Assembly: GCF_000315485.1 (NCBI RefSeq)
Contig: NZ_JH992940.1
Location: 1,419,194 to 1,483,193, forward strand
Direction: 5' to 3'
Origin: Bacteroides oleiciplenus YIT 12058
Lineage (GTDB): Bacteria; Bacteroidota; Bacteroidia; Bacteroidales; Bacteroidaceae
DNA length: 64,000 nucleotides
Made by a program: the position numbers and the translations under genes. Below the pieces are notes generated by a model. The model was not told the origin of the DNA, made no database searches, and saw only the letters and a program-made list of their open reading frames with translations. Of the stretch, positions 37,672-45,087 are shown in pieces; the stretch's first letter is position 1, and each line of letters opens with the position of its first letter.

Positions 37672-39057
37672 ATGAAGAAAAGTACAAAACTAATCGTGGC
37701 ACTGTTGGTAGTAGTGACAGCATTAGCAGTCACTTACCGGCTCATGCACCGGGTGCCCTCTGCTGATTTGGAAGCAAACGCCCAAATGCAACAGCTCATT
37801 ACGGATGCAGGATGTTTGAGATGTCACACCTCAACTCCGGATTTGCCATTCTATGCAAATGTGCCTGTGGCAGGAAAAGTTGTCATGGAAGATGTTAGCA
37901 AGGCTTACCGTGCCTTCGACATGACTCAAATGGAGAAAGATCTAAAAGCAGGTCACCCCCTCAATCCGGTAGACCTAGCCAAAGTGGAGAAAGTGATTCT
38001 TGACGGAAAAATGCCGCAAGCCAAGTATTATCTGGTACATTGGGGAGCTTCCTTTAACGATGCGAAGAAAAAAGTAGCACTGGACTGGGTAAAGAACCAC
38101 CGCATGGGTATGTATGAAGACATCTCAGTGGCTCCCGAATTCGCCAATGAACCCATTCGTCCCATTGCTGACTCCATCGCAGTAGATGTGCGTAAAGTGG
38201 TTCTTGGTAATTTATTGTATCATGACACCCGCTTGTCAGCCGACAACACCGTATCATGCGCCAGTTGCCACGGGCTGGATACAGGCGGTGTGGACAATAA
38301 GCAATATTCCGAAGGTGTAGGCGGCCAGTTTGGTGGCGTAAATGCTCCGACAGTGTACAATGCAGCTTACAACTTCGTTCAGTTCTGGGATGGACGTGCC
38401 GGAACACTTGCCGAACAAGCTGCCGGTCCTCCCTTGAATCCCGTAGAGATGGCTTGCGAATCATTCGACCAGATTATCAATAAGCTGGCAGAAGACAAGA
38501 ATTTCGTATCAGCATTCAATGAAGTATATTCCGACGGATTGAGTGAAAAGAATATCACCAATGCCATTCAAGAGTTCGAAAAGACACTATTAACCCCTAA
38601 CTCACGCTTCGACCGCTATCTGAAAGGTCAGAAAGACGCCATCACTAAAAATGAAATGGCAGGATACGAGCTTTTCAAAAAGTACGATTGCGCCACCTGC
38701 CACGTAGGAGAAATACTGGGCGGACAATCTTACGAACTGATTGGTGTACAACATGATTACTTTGCCGACCGCCAGGCAGAAATGACCGAAGAAGACAATG
38801 GCCGTTTCAAACAAACCCAGGCGGAACGCGACCGCCATCGTTTCAAAGTTCCCGGTTTAAGAAATATCGAACTTACCGCTCCCTATTTCCACGATGGAAG
38901 TATGGCCACCATGGATGATGCCATCCGTGCAATGGCTAAATATCAGTTAGGCATTGACCTGCCCCAAGAGGAGGTCGATAAAATCGTCGCTTTCTTCCGT
39001 ACATTAACAGGTGAATATAAAGGGCAGTTACTGACTAATAAAAACATGAATATTTAA
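37672..39057 (+). CDS. Tri-haem cytochrome c peroxidase-like protein with an N-terminal haem-binding domain
   Basis: The 461-residue product begins with an export signal or membrane anchor (KLIVALLVVVTALAVTYRL). Three CxxCH haem sites follow: CLRCH (about 48), CASCH (about 196) and CATCH (about 340). The first lies in a Haem_bd-like domain and the other two in the di-haem peroxidase/MauG fold (VSCASCHGLDTGGVDNKQYS; FHDGSMATMDDAIRAMAKYQ). It would reduce hydrogen peroxide in the periplasm using cytochrome electrons. Co-location 17 bases after ccsA fits its need for covalent haem. Confidence 0.92.
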   Translation: MKKSTKLIVALLVVVTALAVTYRLMHRVPSADLEANAQMQQLITDAGCLRCHTSTPDLPFYANVPVAGKVVMEDVSKAYRAFDMTQMEKDLKAGHPLNPVDLAKVEKVILDGKMPQAKYYLVHWGASFNDAKKKVALDWVKNHRMGMYEDISVAPEFANEPIRPIADSIAVDVRKVVLGNLLYHDTRLSADNTVSCASCHGLDTGGVDNKQYSEGVGGQFGGVNAPTVYNAAYNFVQFWDGRAGTLAEQAAGPPLNPVEMACESFDQIINKLAEDKNFVSAFNEVYSDGLSEKNITNAIQEFEKTLLTPNSRFDRYLKGQKDAITKNEMAGYELFKKYDCATCHVGEILGGQSYELIGVQHDYFADRQAEMTEEDNGRFKQTQAERDRHRFKVPGLRNIELTAPYFHDGSMATMDDAIRAMAKYQLGIDLPQEEVDKIVAFFRTLTGEYKGQLLTNKNMNI

Positions 39058-39116
39058 ACTACAAGATAACAGATGCATTCATCTTCAACAGATGAACCTG
39101 TCCCCAGATTCTCCCG

Positions 39117-39162
39117 AAGCCTCCACAAATCACTGATTAGGGTTTGTGGAGGCTTATTCTTT
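39117..39162 (+). terminator. Terminator after the cytochrome peroxidase gene
   Basis: AAGCCTCCACAAA (39117-39129) pairs perfectly with 39143-39155, a 13-bp stem with a 13-base loop, followed by ATTCTTTT. Confidence 0.85.
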
Positions 39163-39200
39163 TGAATTATTTATCAGTGGAATATATCATACACAAACAT

Positions 39201-39244
39201 GGACAATTTTGTCCACTCCCTCCCCTTGAATTGCCGTATCTTTG
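39201..39244 (+). promoter_or_regulatory. Promoter and candidate operator of the GH3 gene
   Basis: TATCTTTG at 39237-39244 is a consensus -7 box. GGACAATTTTGTCC at 39201-39214 is a perfect six-base dyad with a two-base centre, placed just upstream of the -33 region, a usual place for an activator or repressor. Because the -7 box contains the ATG at 39242, translation must begin downstream at 39275. Confidence 0.5.
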
Positions 39245-39274
39245 TCTATAGATTTAAAAGAAAAACGATATACC

Positions 39275-42094
39275 ATGAAAAGAATAATTACGACTTGCCT
39301 GCTATTAAGTGGCACCTGTCTATTATCAGCCCAGAAGATTCCATCCGTGTACAAACCTACAAAAAGCGAGATGTACCGGAAAGGATGGATAGACTTCAAC
39401 AAAAACGGAGTGAAAGATGTGTACGAAGACCCCAATGCCACGCTGGACGCACGCATTGAAGACCTGCTCAGCCAGATGACACTGGACGAAAAGACCTGTC
39501 AGATGGTCACACTCTACGGCTATAAACGCGTACTAAAAGATGACCTGCCCACTCCCGAATGGAAACAAATGCTTTGGAAAGATGGCATAGGTGCCATTGA
39601 CGAACACTTGAACGGCTTCCAACAATGGGGACTCCCGCCATCGGATAATCCGAATGTATGGCCAGCCTCCCGCCATGCCTGGGCACTGAACGAAGTGCAA
39701 CGCTTCTTCATTGAAGAAACCCGCCTTGGCATTCCCGTGGATTTTACCAATGAAGGCATCCGTGGCGTAGAGAGCTACCGTGCTACCAACTTCCCCACCC
39801 AATTGGGATTAGGTCATACCTGGAACCGCAAACTGATACATCAAGTGGGACTTATCACCGGACGGGAAGCCCGCATGCTGGGATATACCAACGTCTATGC
39901 CCCTATTCTCGATGTAGGCCGCGACCAGCGTTGGGGACGATATGAAGAAGTGTACGGAGAATCTCCTTACCTCGTTGCTGAACTGGGTATTGAAATGGTG
40001 CGAGGCATGCAGCACAACCACCAAGTGGCTGCCACCGGAAAGCACTTTGTGGCCTACAGCAATAACAAGGGTGCTCGCGAAGGTATGGCACGCGTAGACC
40101 CACAAATGTCTCCGCGCGAAGTGGAGATGATACACGTCTATCCCTTCAAACGGGTCATAAAAGAAGCAGGTATGCTGGGTGTGATGAGTTCGTACAACGA
40201 CTACGACGGCATCCCCATACAAGGCAGTTATTACTGGCTAACTAAACGCCTGCGTGGCGAAATGGGCTTCCGCGGATACGTCGTTTCCGACAGTGACGCC
40301 GTAGAATATCTCTATACGAAACACAGCACTGCCAAAGACATGAAAGAAGCCGTACGCCAAAGTGTGGAGGCGGGTTTGAATGTACGCTGCACCTTCCGCT
40401 CACCGGACTCGTATGTATTGCCGCTCCGCGAACTGGTAAAAGAAGGCGGATTGAGCGAAGACATCATCAACGACCGTGTACGTGACATCCTACGTGTAAA
40501 GTTCCTTATCGGACTGTTTGATGCTCCCTATCAGACTGACCTTGCAGGGGCCGATAAAGAAGTGGAAAAAGCCGAGAATGAAGCAGTAGCCCTACAAGCC
40601 TCACGCGAAAGCCTCATCTTATTAAAGAATGAAAACAACGTATTGCCACTGGACATCAACAACATAAAAACAATAGCCGTATGCGGCCCGAATGCTAATG
40701 AAGAAGGCTACGCACTGACGCACTACGGCCCGTTGGCAGTAGAAGTAATCACAGTATTGGAAGGTATCCGCCAAAAGGCCGAAGGCAAAGCAGAAGTGCT
40801 GTATGCAAAGGGTTGCGACCTTGTAGATGCCAACTGGCCGGAAAGCGAACTCATCGAATATCCTATGACGAATGAAGAGCAAGCAGAAATAAACAAAGCC
40901 GTAGAGAATGCACGCAAGGCAGATGTGGCTGTCGTTGTATTAGGCGGCGGACAACGCACCTGTGGTGAAAACAAGTCACGCAGCAGTCTCGACCTTCCGG
41001 GACGGCAACTGAAACTTCTTCAAGCCGTGCAGGCAACGGGAAAGCCCGTTGTACTGGTGTTGATTAATGGTCGCCCACTTTCCATCAACTGGGCGGATAA
41101 GTTTGTCCCCGCCATTCTGGAAACCTGGTATCCGGGCTCCAAAGGTGGAACAGCAGTGGCTGATGTGCTCTTCGGAGACTATAATCCGGGCGGAAAATTG
41201 ACTGTTACTTTCCCTAAAAGTGTGGGACAAATCCCCTTCAACTTCCCCTGCAAGCCTTCTTCGCAGATTGATGGAGGGAAGAATCCGGGTCCGGATGGAA
41301 ATATGTCACGTGTCAATGGGTCACTTTATCCCTTCGGATATGGTCTGAGTTATACCACCTTCGAATATTCCAACATTGAAATCAGTCCGAAAATGATGAC
41401 TGCCAACCAAAAAGCAACCGTACGCTGCAAAGTTACCAATACCGGAAAACGTGCAGGAGATGAAGTTGTGCAACTCTATATTCGCGATATGCTGAGTAGC
41501 GTTACTACTTATGAAAAGAACCTTGCAGGGTTTGAGCGTGTCCATCTGCAACCGGGAGAAACGAAAGAAGTCACCTTCATCCTTGACCGCAAACATCTGG
41601 AACTACTGGATAAGCACATGGAATGGGTAGTAGAACCCGGAGACTTCAGCATCATGGTAGGCGCCTCTTCCGAAGACATCCGCTTGAATGGAATGTTGAC
41701 AGTAGAAGACCCTGACGCTCCTGTACAAATGCAAGCTAAAACAGATAGTCCTGTGACTGCCAGTACCAATCTGGAAAGCGTAATGAACGTACTTGATAAA
41801 AAAATGAATACTATTTGGGAGGGAAATAAAGGAGATTATATTACCTTTGCCTTAGAGAACGGTTCTAAGGTAGATGGTGTTTCCATTGCATTCAACAGAA
41901 GCAACGGTCTGCCGGCAGAGTTTGAGATACAGCTTTCGGGCGGTGGCGGACAGTTCCTGACGGTTTATTCGGGCACAGTCAGCGAGTACGGCAAGTTGAT
42001 TTCATACACGTTCAAGGGAACTACCGCCAGCGACTTGCGTATCGTGCTGAACGATGACCGTGTAGGAGTGGCGGAAGTGAAAATTAACGATTAA
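39275..42094 (+). CDS. GH3 family beta-glycosidase with a C-terminal discoidin-like domain
   Basis: From the ATG at 39275 the product (939 residues) starts MKRIITTCLLLSGTCLLSAQ, a signal peptide. The GH3 N domain includes EGIRGVESYRATNFPTQLGL, NVYAPILDVGRDQRWGRYEE and RGYVVSDSDAVE, whose second Asp, near 339, is the expected nucleophile. The C domain (RESLILLKNENNVLPLD) and a fibronectin-III-like domain follow. The last 110 residues resemble an F5/8 type C carbohydrate-binding fold. Likely activities are beta-glucosidase or beta-xylosidase. An 11-residue longer reading overlaps the promoter and is rejected. Confidence 0.93.
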   Translation: MKRIITTCLLLSGTCLLSAQKIPSVYKPTKSEMYRKGWIDFNKNGVKDVYEDPNATLDARIEDLLSQMTLDEKTCQMVTLYGYKRVLKDDLPTPEWKQMLWKDGIGAIDEHLNGFQQWGLPPSDNPNVWPASRHAWALNEVQRFFIEETRLGIPVDFTNEGIRGVESYRATNFPTQLGLGHTWNRKLIHQVGLITGREARMLGYTNVYAPILDVGRDQRWGRYEEVYGESPYLVAELGIEMVRGMQHNHQVAATGKHFVAYSNNKGAREGMARVDPQMSPREVEMIHVYPFKRVIKEAGMLGVMSSYNDYDGIPIQGSYYWLTKRLRGEMGFRGYVVSDSDAVEYLYTKHSTAKDMKEAVRQSVEAGLNVRCTFRSPDSYVLPLRELVKEGGLSEDIINDRVRDILRVKFLIGLFDAPYQTDLAGADKEVEKAENEAVALQASRESLILLKNENNVLPLDINNIKTIAVCGPNANEEGYALTHYGPLAVEVITVLEGIRQKAEGKAEVLYAKGCDLVDANWPESELIEYPMTNEEQAEINKAVENARKADVAVVVLGGGQRTCGENKSRSSLDLPGRQLKLLQAVQATGKPVVLVLINGRPLSINWADKFVPAILETWYPGSKGGTAVADVLFGDYNPGGKLTVTFPKSVGQIPFNFPCKPSSQIDGGKNPGPDGNMSRVNGSLYPFGYGLSYTTFEYSNIEISPKMMTANQKATVRCKVTNTGKRAGDEVVQLYIRDMLSSVTTYEKNLAGFERVHLQPGETKEVTFILDRKHLELLDKHMEWVVEPGDFSIMVGASSEDIRLNGMLTVEDPDAPVQMQAKTDSPVTASTNLESVMNVLDKKMNTIWEGNKGDYITFALENGSKVDGVSIAFNRSNGLPAEFEIQLSGGGGQFLTVYSGTVSEYGKLISYTFKGTTASDLRIVLNDDRVGVAEVKIND

Positions 42095-42098
42095 CGGA

Positions 42099-42145
42099 CT
42101 AGTGATGAGTGATTAGTACTTATCACTAATCATTAAATACTAATC
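42099..42145. repeat. Short inverted repeat of TTAGTGATTAGT type between two genes
   Basis: The 55-base gap between the GH3 stop and the next ATG is almost filled by alternating copies of GTGATTAGT and its complement ACTAATCAC. The largest dyad pairs ATGAGTGATTAGTA with TACTAATCACTCAT. It could form a stem that separates GH3 from lactonase expression, but no T-run follows. Confidence 0.6.
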
Positions 42146-42149
42146 ACTC

Positions 42150-43265
42150 ATGAAATCTCTTCTTTTCTTTATGCTTGGATTAGCCATGGTGGCCTGCTCT
42201 CCTCGTAAGGCGGGAAACGTAAACAGTGAAAGCGATGAACTCACCATGCTGGTGGGCACGTATACCGACGGAAACAGTAAAGGCATCTATACCTTCCGTT
42301 TCAATCAGGCAACAGGTATGGCAACGGCACTCAGCTCCATTGAAGTGCCCAATCCTTCTTATCTCATTCCTTCCGAAGACGGAAAGTTCATCTATGCCGT
42401 CAGTGAAATGAACGATACAACGGCAGCACTCAATGCTTTCTCTTTCGACAAAGAGACAGGACAGCTCCGCCTGTTGAACCGCCAACCAACTATGGGTGCT
42501 GACCCATGCTACGTTTCCACTAATGGAAAAGAAGTACTTACAGCCAACTATAGTGGCGGAAGTATGTCCATCTTCCCGCTGAAAAAAGACGGTTCACTGG
42601 AACCTGCCGATACCCTTTTTGAAGGTAGCACCGGTGGTCCGGATGCTGGCAGGCAAGCAACGCCCCACGTGCATTGCGCCGTTTTCTCTCCGGACGGGAA
42701 ATATATCTTCGCCACCGATTTCAGCGCCGACCGCATCCTGCGATTCGTCATGCATCCGAAGAGTATCATCCCCCACCCCTCTGCCGAAGCCATCGAAGTG
42801 GATTCCAATTCCGGCCCTCGCCATCTGACATTCAGTCCCAACGGAAAGTACGCCTACCTTATTAGTGAGTTATCCGGTAATATAACCGCTTTCAGCTATT
42901 TGGATGGGAAATTAGAAAAGATACAGACCATTGCCGCCGATACACTCCGTGCACGTGGCAGCGCAGATATACACCTCAGTCCCGACGGGAAATACCTCTA
43001 TGCCAGCAACCGCCTGAAAGGTGACGGCATTGCTATCTTTGAAGTAAATCCTGAAACCGGTATGCTGGCAAAGGCAGGATACCAATTGACAGGCATTCAT
43101 CCGCGCAACTTCATCATCACACCGAATGGAAAGTATCTGTTGGCAGCTTGTCGGGACAGCCATGTAATTCAGGTATTCCAACGCGATCCCATCACAGGAC
43201 TGTTATCTGATACCCATCAGGACATCAAGGTGGATAAGCCCGTTTGCGTCCAATTCGTAAAATAA
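42150..43265 (+). CDS. Lactonase-family beta-propeller lipoprotein (6-phosphogluconolactonase-like)
   Basis: The 371-residue product has a lipoprotein signal (LGLAMVACS). It then has seven-bladed propeller repeats of the PF10282 type: MLVGTYTDGNSKGIYTFRFN, NPSYLIPSEDGKFIYAVSE, PHVHCAVFSPDGKYIFATD, GPRHLTFSPNGKYAYLISE and HPRNFIITPNGKYLLAACRD. The family includes Pgl-type lactonases, but the exported location argues against a pentose-phosphate role; it may open a sugar lactone in the periplasm or only bind a ligand. It lies 55 bases after GH3, possibly co-transcribed. Confidence 0.85.
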   Translation: MKSLLFFMLGLAMVACSPRKAGNVNSESDELTMLVGTYTDGNSKGIYTFRFNQATGMATALSSIEVPNPSYLIPSEDGKFIYAVSEMNDTTAALNAFSFDKETGQLRLLNRQPTMGADPCYVSTNGKEVLTANYSGGSMSIFPLKKDGSLEPADTLFEGSTGGPDAGRQATPHVHCAVFSPDGKYIFATDFSADRILRFVMHPKSIIPHPSAEAIEVDSNSGPRHLTFSPNGKYAYLISELSGNITAFSYLDGKLEKIQTIAADTLRARGSADIHLSPDGKYLYASNRLKGDGIAIFEVNPETGMLAKAGYQLTGIHPRNFIITPNGKYLLAACRDSHVIQVFQRDPITGLLSDTHQDIKVDKPVCVQFVK

Positions 43266-43277
43266 CCGGGCAAAAGC

Positions 43278-43308
43278 TTGACTTCCGGTGTTTAATATCG
43301 TATATTTG
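43278..43308 (+). promoter_or_regulatory. Consensus promoter without a following gene
   Basis: TTG at 43278-43280 and TATATTTG at 43301-43308 are separated by exactly 20 bases, one of the best -33/-7 pairs in the window. The next coding start is 350 bases away, beyond a terminator. Confidence 0.6.
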
Positions 43309-43313
43309 TCATC

Positions 43314-43382
43314 ATAATCCTGATTTAGATTCGGATTCATAGATAGTAACAGGGAGAAACTTTCGCTTCTCCCTGTTTTTTT
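43314..43382 (+). ncRNA. Candidate small RNA of about 70 nt
   Basis: A consensus promoter (43278-43308) would start a transcript near 43314, and an intrinsic terminator ends it near 43382. The intervening 35 bases carry no ORF. The arrangement predicts a short noncoding RNA with a single-stranded 5' part (CATCATAATCCTGATTTAGA) and a terminator stem. Its targets are unknown. It could instead be a leader-attenuator for the DUF4831 gene at 43656, but that gene has its own -7 box. Confidence 0.5.
43349..43382 (+). terminator. Strong intrinsic terminator
   Basis: ACAGGGAGAA (43349-43358) pairs perfectly with 43367-43376 around an eight-base loop, followed by six more T residues. Confidence 0.85.
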
Positions 43383-43403
43383 ATATTCACCGGACTTCTT
43401 GAC

Positions 43404-43535
43404 CGGAAAAACGCTTTCAAAGCATGAAACGAATCGTTTCAAAAAGAGAAACACATCGTCTCATGGGGCGAAACAGACCATCTATTGGGATAAAACACAC
43501 CATCTATCGAGACGACACACACCATCTATCGGGAC
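43404..43535. repeat. Six-unit degenerate 22-bp tandem array
   Basis: Six consecutive 22-base units start at 43404, 43426, 43448, 43470, 43492 and 43514. The last three share an ACCATCTAT core followed by a G-rich end. The first ones are dyads such as GAAACGAATCGTTTC. The unit length equals that at 7649 and 16851 although the sequences are unrelated. The array fills the gap between the candidate sRNA and the DUF4831 promoter. The rest of the 43266-43655 gap holds only the promoters described. Confidence 0.8.
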
Positions 43536-43613
43536 TAAAAGAGACGGCAATCCTTAACAACAGCCTATTCTGTTAATATTCTGTAATTCTACTCTTGACA
43601 AAAATAACTTCAT

Positions 43614-43621
43614 TAACTTTG
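43614..43621 (+). promoter_or_regulatory. -7 box of the DUF4831 gene
   Basis: TAACTTTG, 34 bases before the ATG at 43656, fits TAnnTTTG. A TTG at 43595-43597 is present but closer than usual (16 bases). Confidence 0.45.
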
Positions 43622-43655
43622 TCCCTTAACCGAAATTGTTTTAACAACGCGACTT

Positions 43656-44714
43656 ATGAAGAAAAAGAATATAGTATTGCTTTCAGCCCTGTTATTCTCC
43701 GTGACCGCTGTAGCCCAAACGGAAGTGACAGCCGGTGTCACCCGTGGCAAGGACTATGGGGTGACTTATGTATTGCCTAAAACGGAAATTGAACTCACCG
43801 TGCAAGTTACCAAAAACACCTATACTCCCGGAGAATTCTCGAAGTATGCCGACCGCTATCTACGATTGAACAACGTCTCTCCCGAACCGGAAACCTACTG
43901 GACACTGGACAAGATACAAACGGAAGTTATCGGTGTACCCGATAAAGAAAACGTATATTTTGTGAAGATGAAGGACAAAACCGTAGCCCCTCTTATTGAG
44001 TTGAGCAAGGACGGCATCGTCTACTCTATCAACATGCCACTGGGCAGTGGACAAAAGAAGGTAACCCCGATACAGCCCAAAACTGCGAATAACGCCTCTA
44101 ACCTCAATCCCCGCAATTTCCTGACAGAAGAAATTCTGATGGCAAACTCAACGGCAAAGATGGCAGAACTGGTAGCTAAGGAAATTTACAGCATCCGCGA
44201 AAGCAAAAATGCCCTGTTGCGTGGCGAAACAGACAACATGCCCAAAGACGGTGCACAACTGAAACTCATGCTGGACAACCTGACTCTGCAGGAACGTGCC
44301 TTGACAGAGATGTTTGCCGGTAAGGTAGAAGTCGAAGAAAAGACATATAATTTCCGCATTGTCCCTAAAGAGATGCAAAATGAAGTTGCTTTTCGTTTCT
44401 CAAAGAAACTGGGAGTTGTAGCCAATAATGACTTGGCAGGCGAACCTATTTACATCACAGTGACCGACCTCAAAACCATTACTATTCCTGCTGAGCTACC
44501 CAAGAAACAAGTGGATGGCATTGCCTACAACGCACCCGGCAGAGCAAAAGTTACATTGAGCTATCACAACGAGGAGTTGTATAATGCAGAAATCCCTATC
44601 ACACAATTTGGTGTAGTCGAATATCTTGCTCCCGTGCTGTTCAATAAAAACTCTACAATAAAAGTATTATTCAACCCTGATACAGGAGCTTTGGTGAAAG
44701 TAGACAAAGAGTGA
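43656..44714 (+). CDS. Exported DUF4831 family protein
   Basis: The 352-residue product has a signal peptide (ending AVAQ). The remainder contains GVTYVLPKTEIELTVQVTKN, YADRYLRLNNVSPEPETYW and LMLDNLTLQERALTEMFAGK. I recognise it as the Bacteroidales DUF4831 family, which has no assigned function. No membrane helix follows the signal, so the protein is periplasmic or surface-located. It stands alone and converges with the next gene. Confidence 0.8.
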   Translation: MKKKNIVLLSALLFSVTAVAQTEVTAGVTRGKDYGVTYVLPKTEIELTVQVTKNTYTPGEFSKYADRYLRLNNVSPEPETYWTLDKIQTEVIGVPDKENVYFVKMKDKTVAPLIELSKDGIVYSINMPLGSGQKKVTPIQPKTANNASNLNPRNFLTEEILMANSTAKMAELVAKEIYSIRESKNALLRGETDNMPKDGAQLKLMLDNLTLQERALTEMFAGKVEVEEKTYNFRIVPKEMQNEVAFRFSKKLGVVANNDLAGEPIYITVTDLKTITIPAELPKKQVDGIAYNAPGRAKVTLSYHNEELYNAEIPITQFGVVEYLAPVLFNKNSTIKVLFNPDTGALVKVDKE

Positions 44715-44722
44715 GGAAATTT

Positions 44723-45073
44723 TTAATTCTCAATTTTCAATTTAATAAGTTCATCCTTCTGTAGTTGCATCACATAGGTCGTAACTCGCGAAGCATAATT
44801 TTCGTCAGGATGGAAATGTTCGGCAAGCAGGGAAAGTATCTCTTGCACGGTACGCTGCCCATCTATCAGATTCCAGACAGCACTGCCATGCTCTTCAAGA
44901 CGGATATGAATGTCAGGAGACATACTCTTGGGTAACAAAAGACGGCGCATCCATTCATACTTAAACCGGGGATAGGAGATTACAGCACAATCTCCTTCCC
45001 ATTCGGTCATGATATGGTCACAACGCACCGGAATAGCATCCAGTAGACTGACTTTCCCTTCAAGTGTTCCCAT
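44723..45073 (-). CDS. PqqD-like peptide-binding domain protein
   Basis: The 116-residue product has the PqqD fold in its second half: IHIRLEEHGSAVWNLIDGQR, TVQEILSLLAEHFHPDEN and TYVMQLQKDELIKL. PqqD domains bind precursor peptides for radical SAM or cyclase enzymes. No such enzyme or precursor lies nearby, so this is an orphan form, probably with a different role. Its last codons (KLKIEN) are built from an AATTGAAAATTGAGAATT repeat of a type common at Bacteroides gene ends. The gene is 14 bases after the MFS gene in the same direction. Confidence 0.7.
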   Translation of the reverse strand: MGTLEGKVSLLDAIPVRCDHIMTEWEGDCAVISYPRFKYEWMRRLLLPKSMSPDIHIRLEEHGSAVWNLIDGQRTVQEILSLLAEHFHPDENYASRVTTYVMQLQKDELIKLKIEN

Positions 45074-45087
45074 AATCCGTTTTTTAC

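Noticed and set aside
39242..39274. 11-residue extension of the GH3 protein
   Set aside because: It begins inside the TATCTTTG box and would bury the signal peptide.
43404..43535. CRISPR array
   Set aside because: The 22-bp units are contiguous and similar throughout, without unique spacers, and no cas gene is present.
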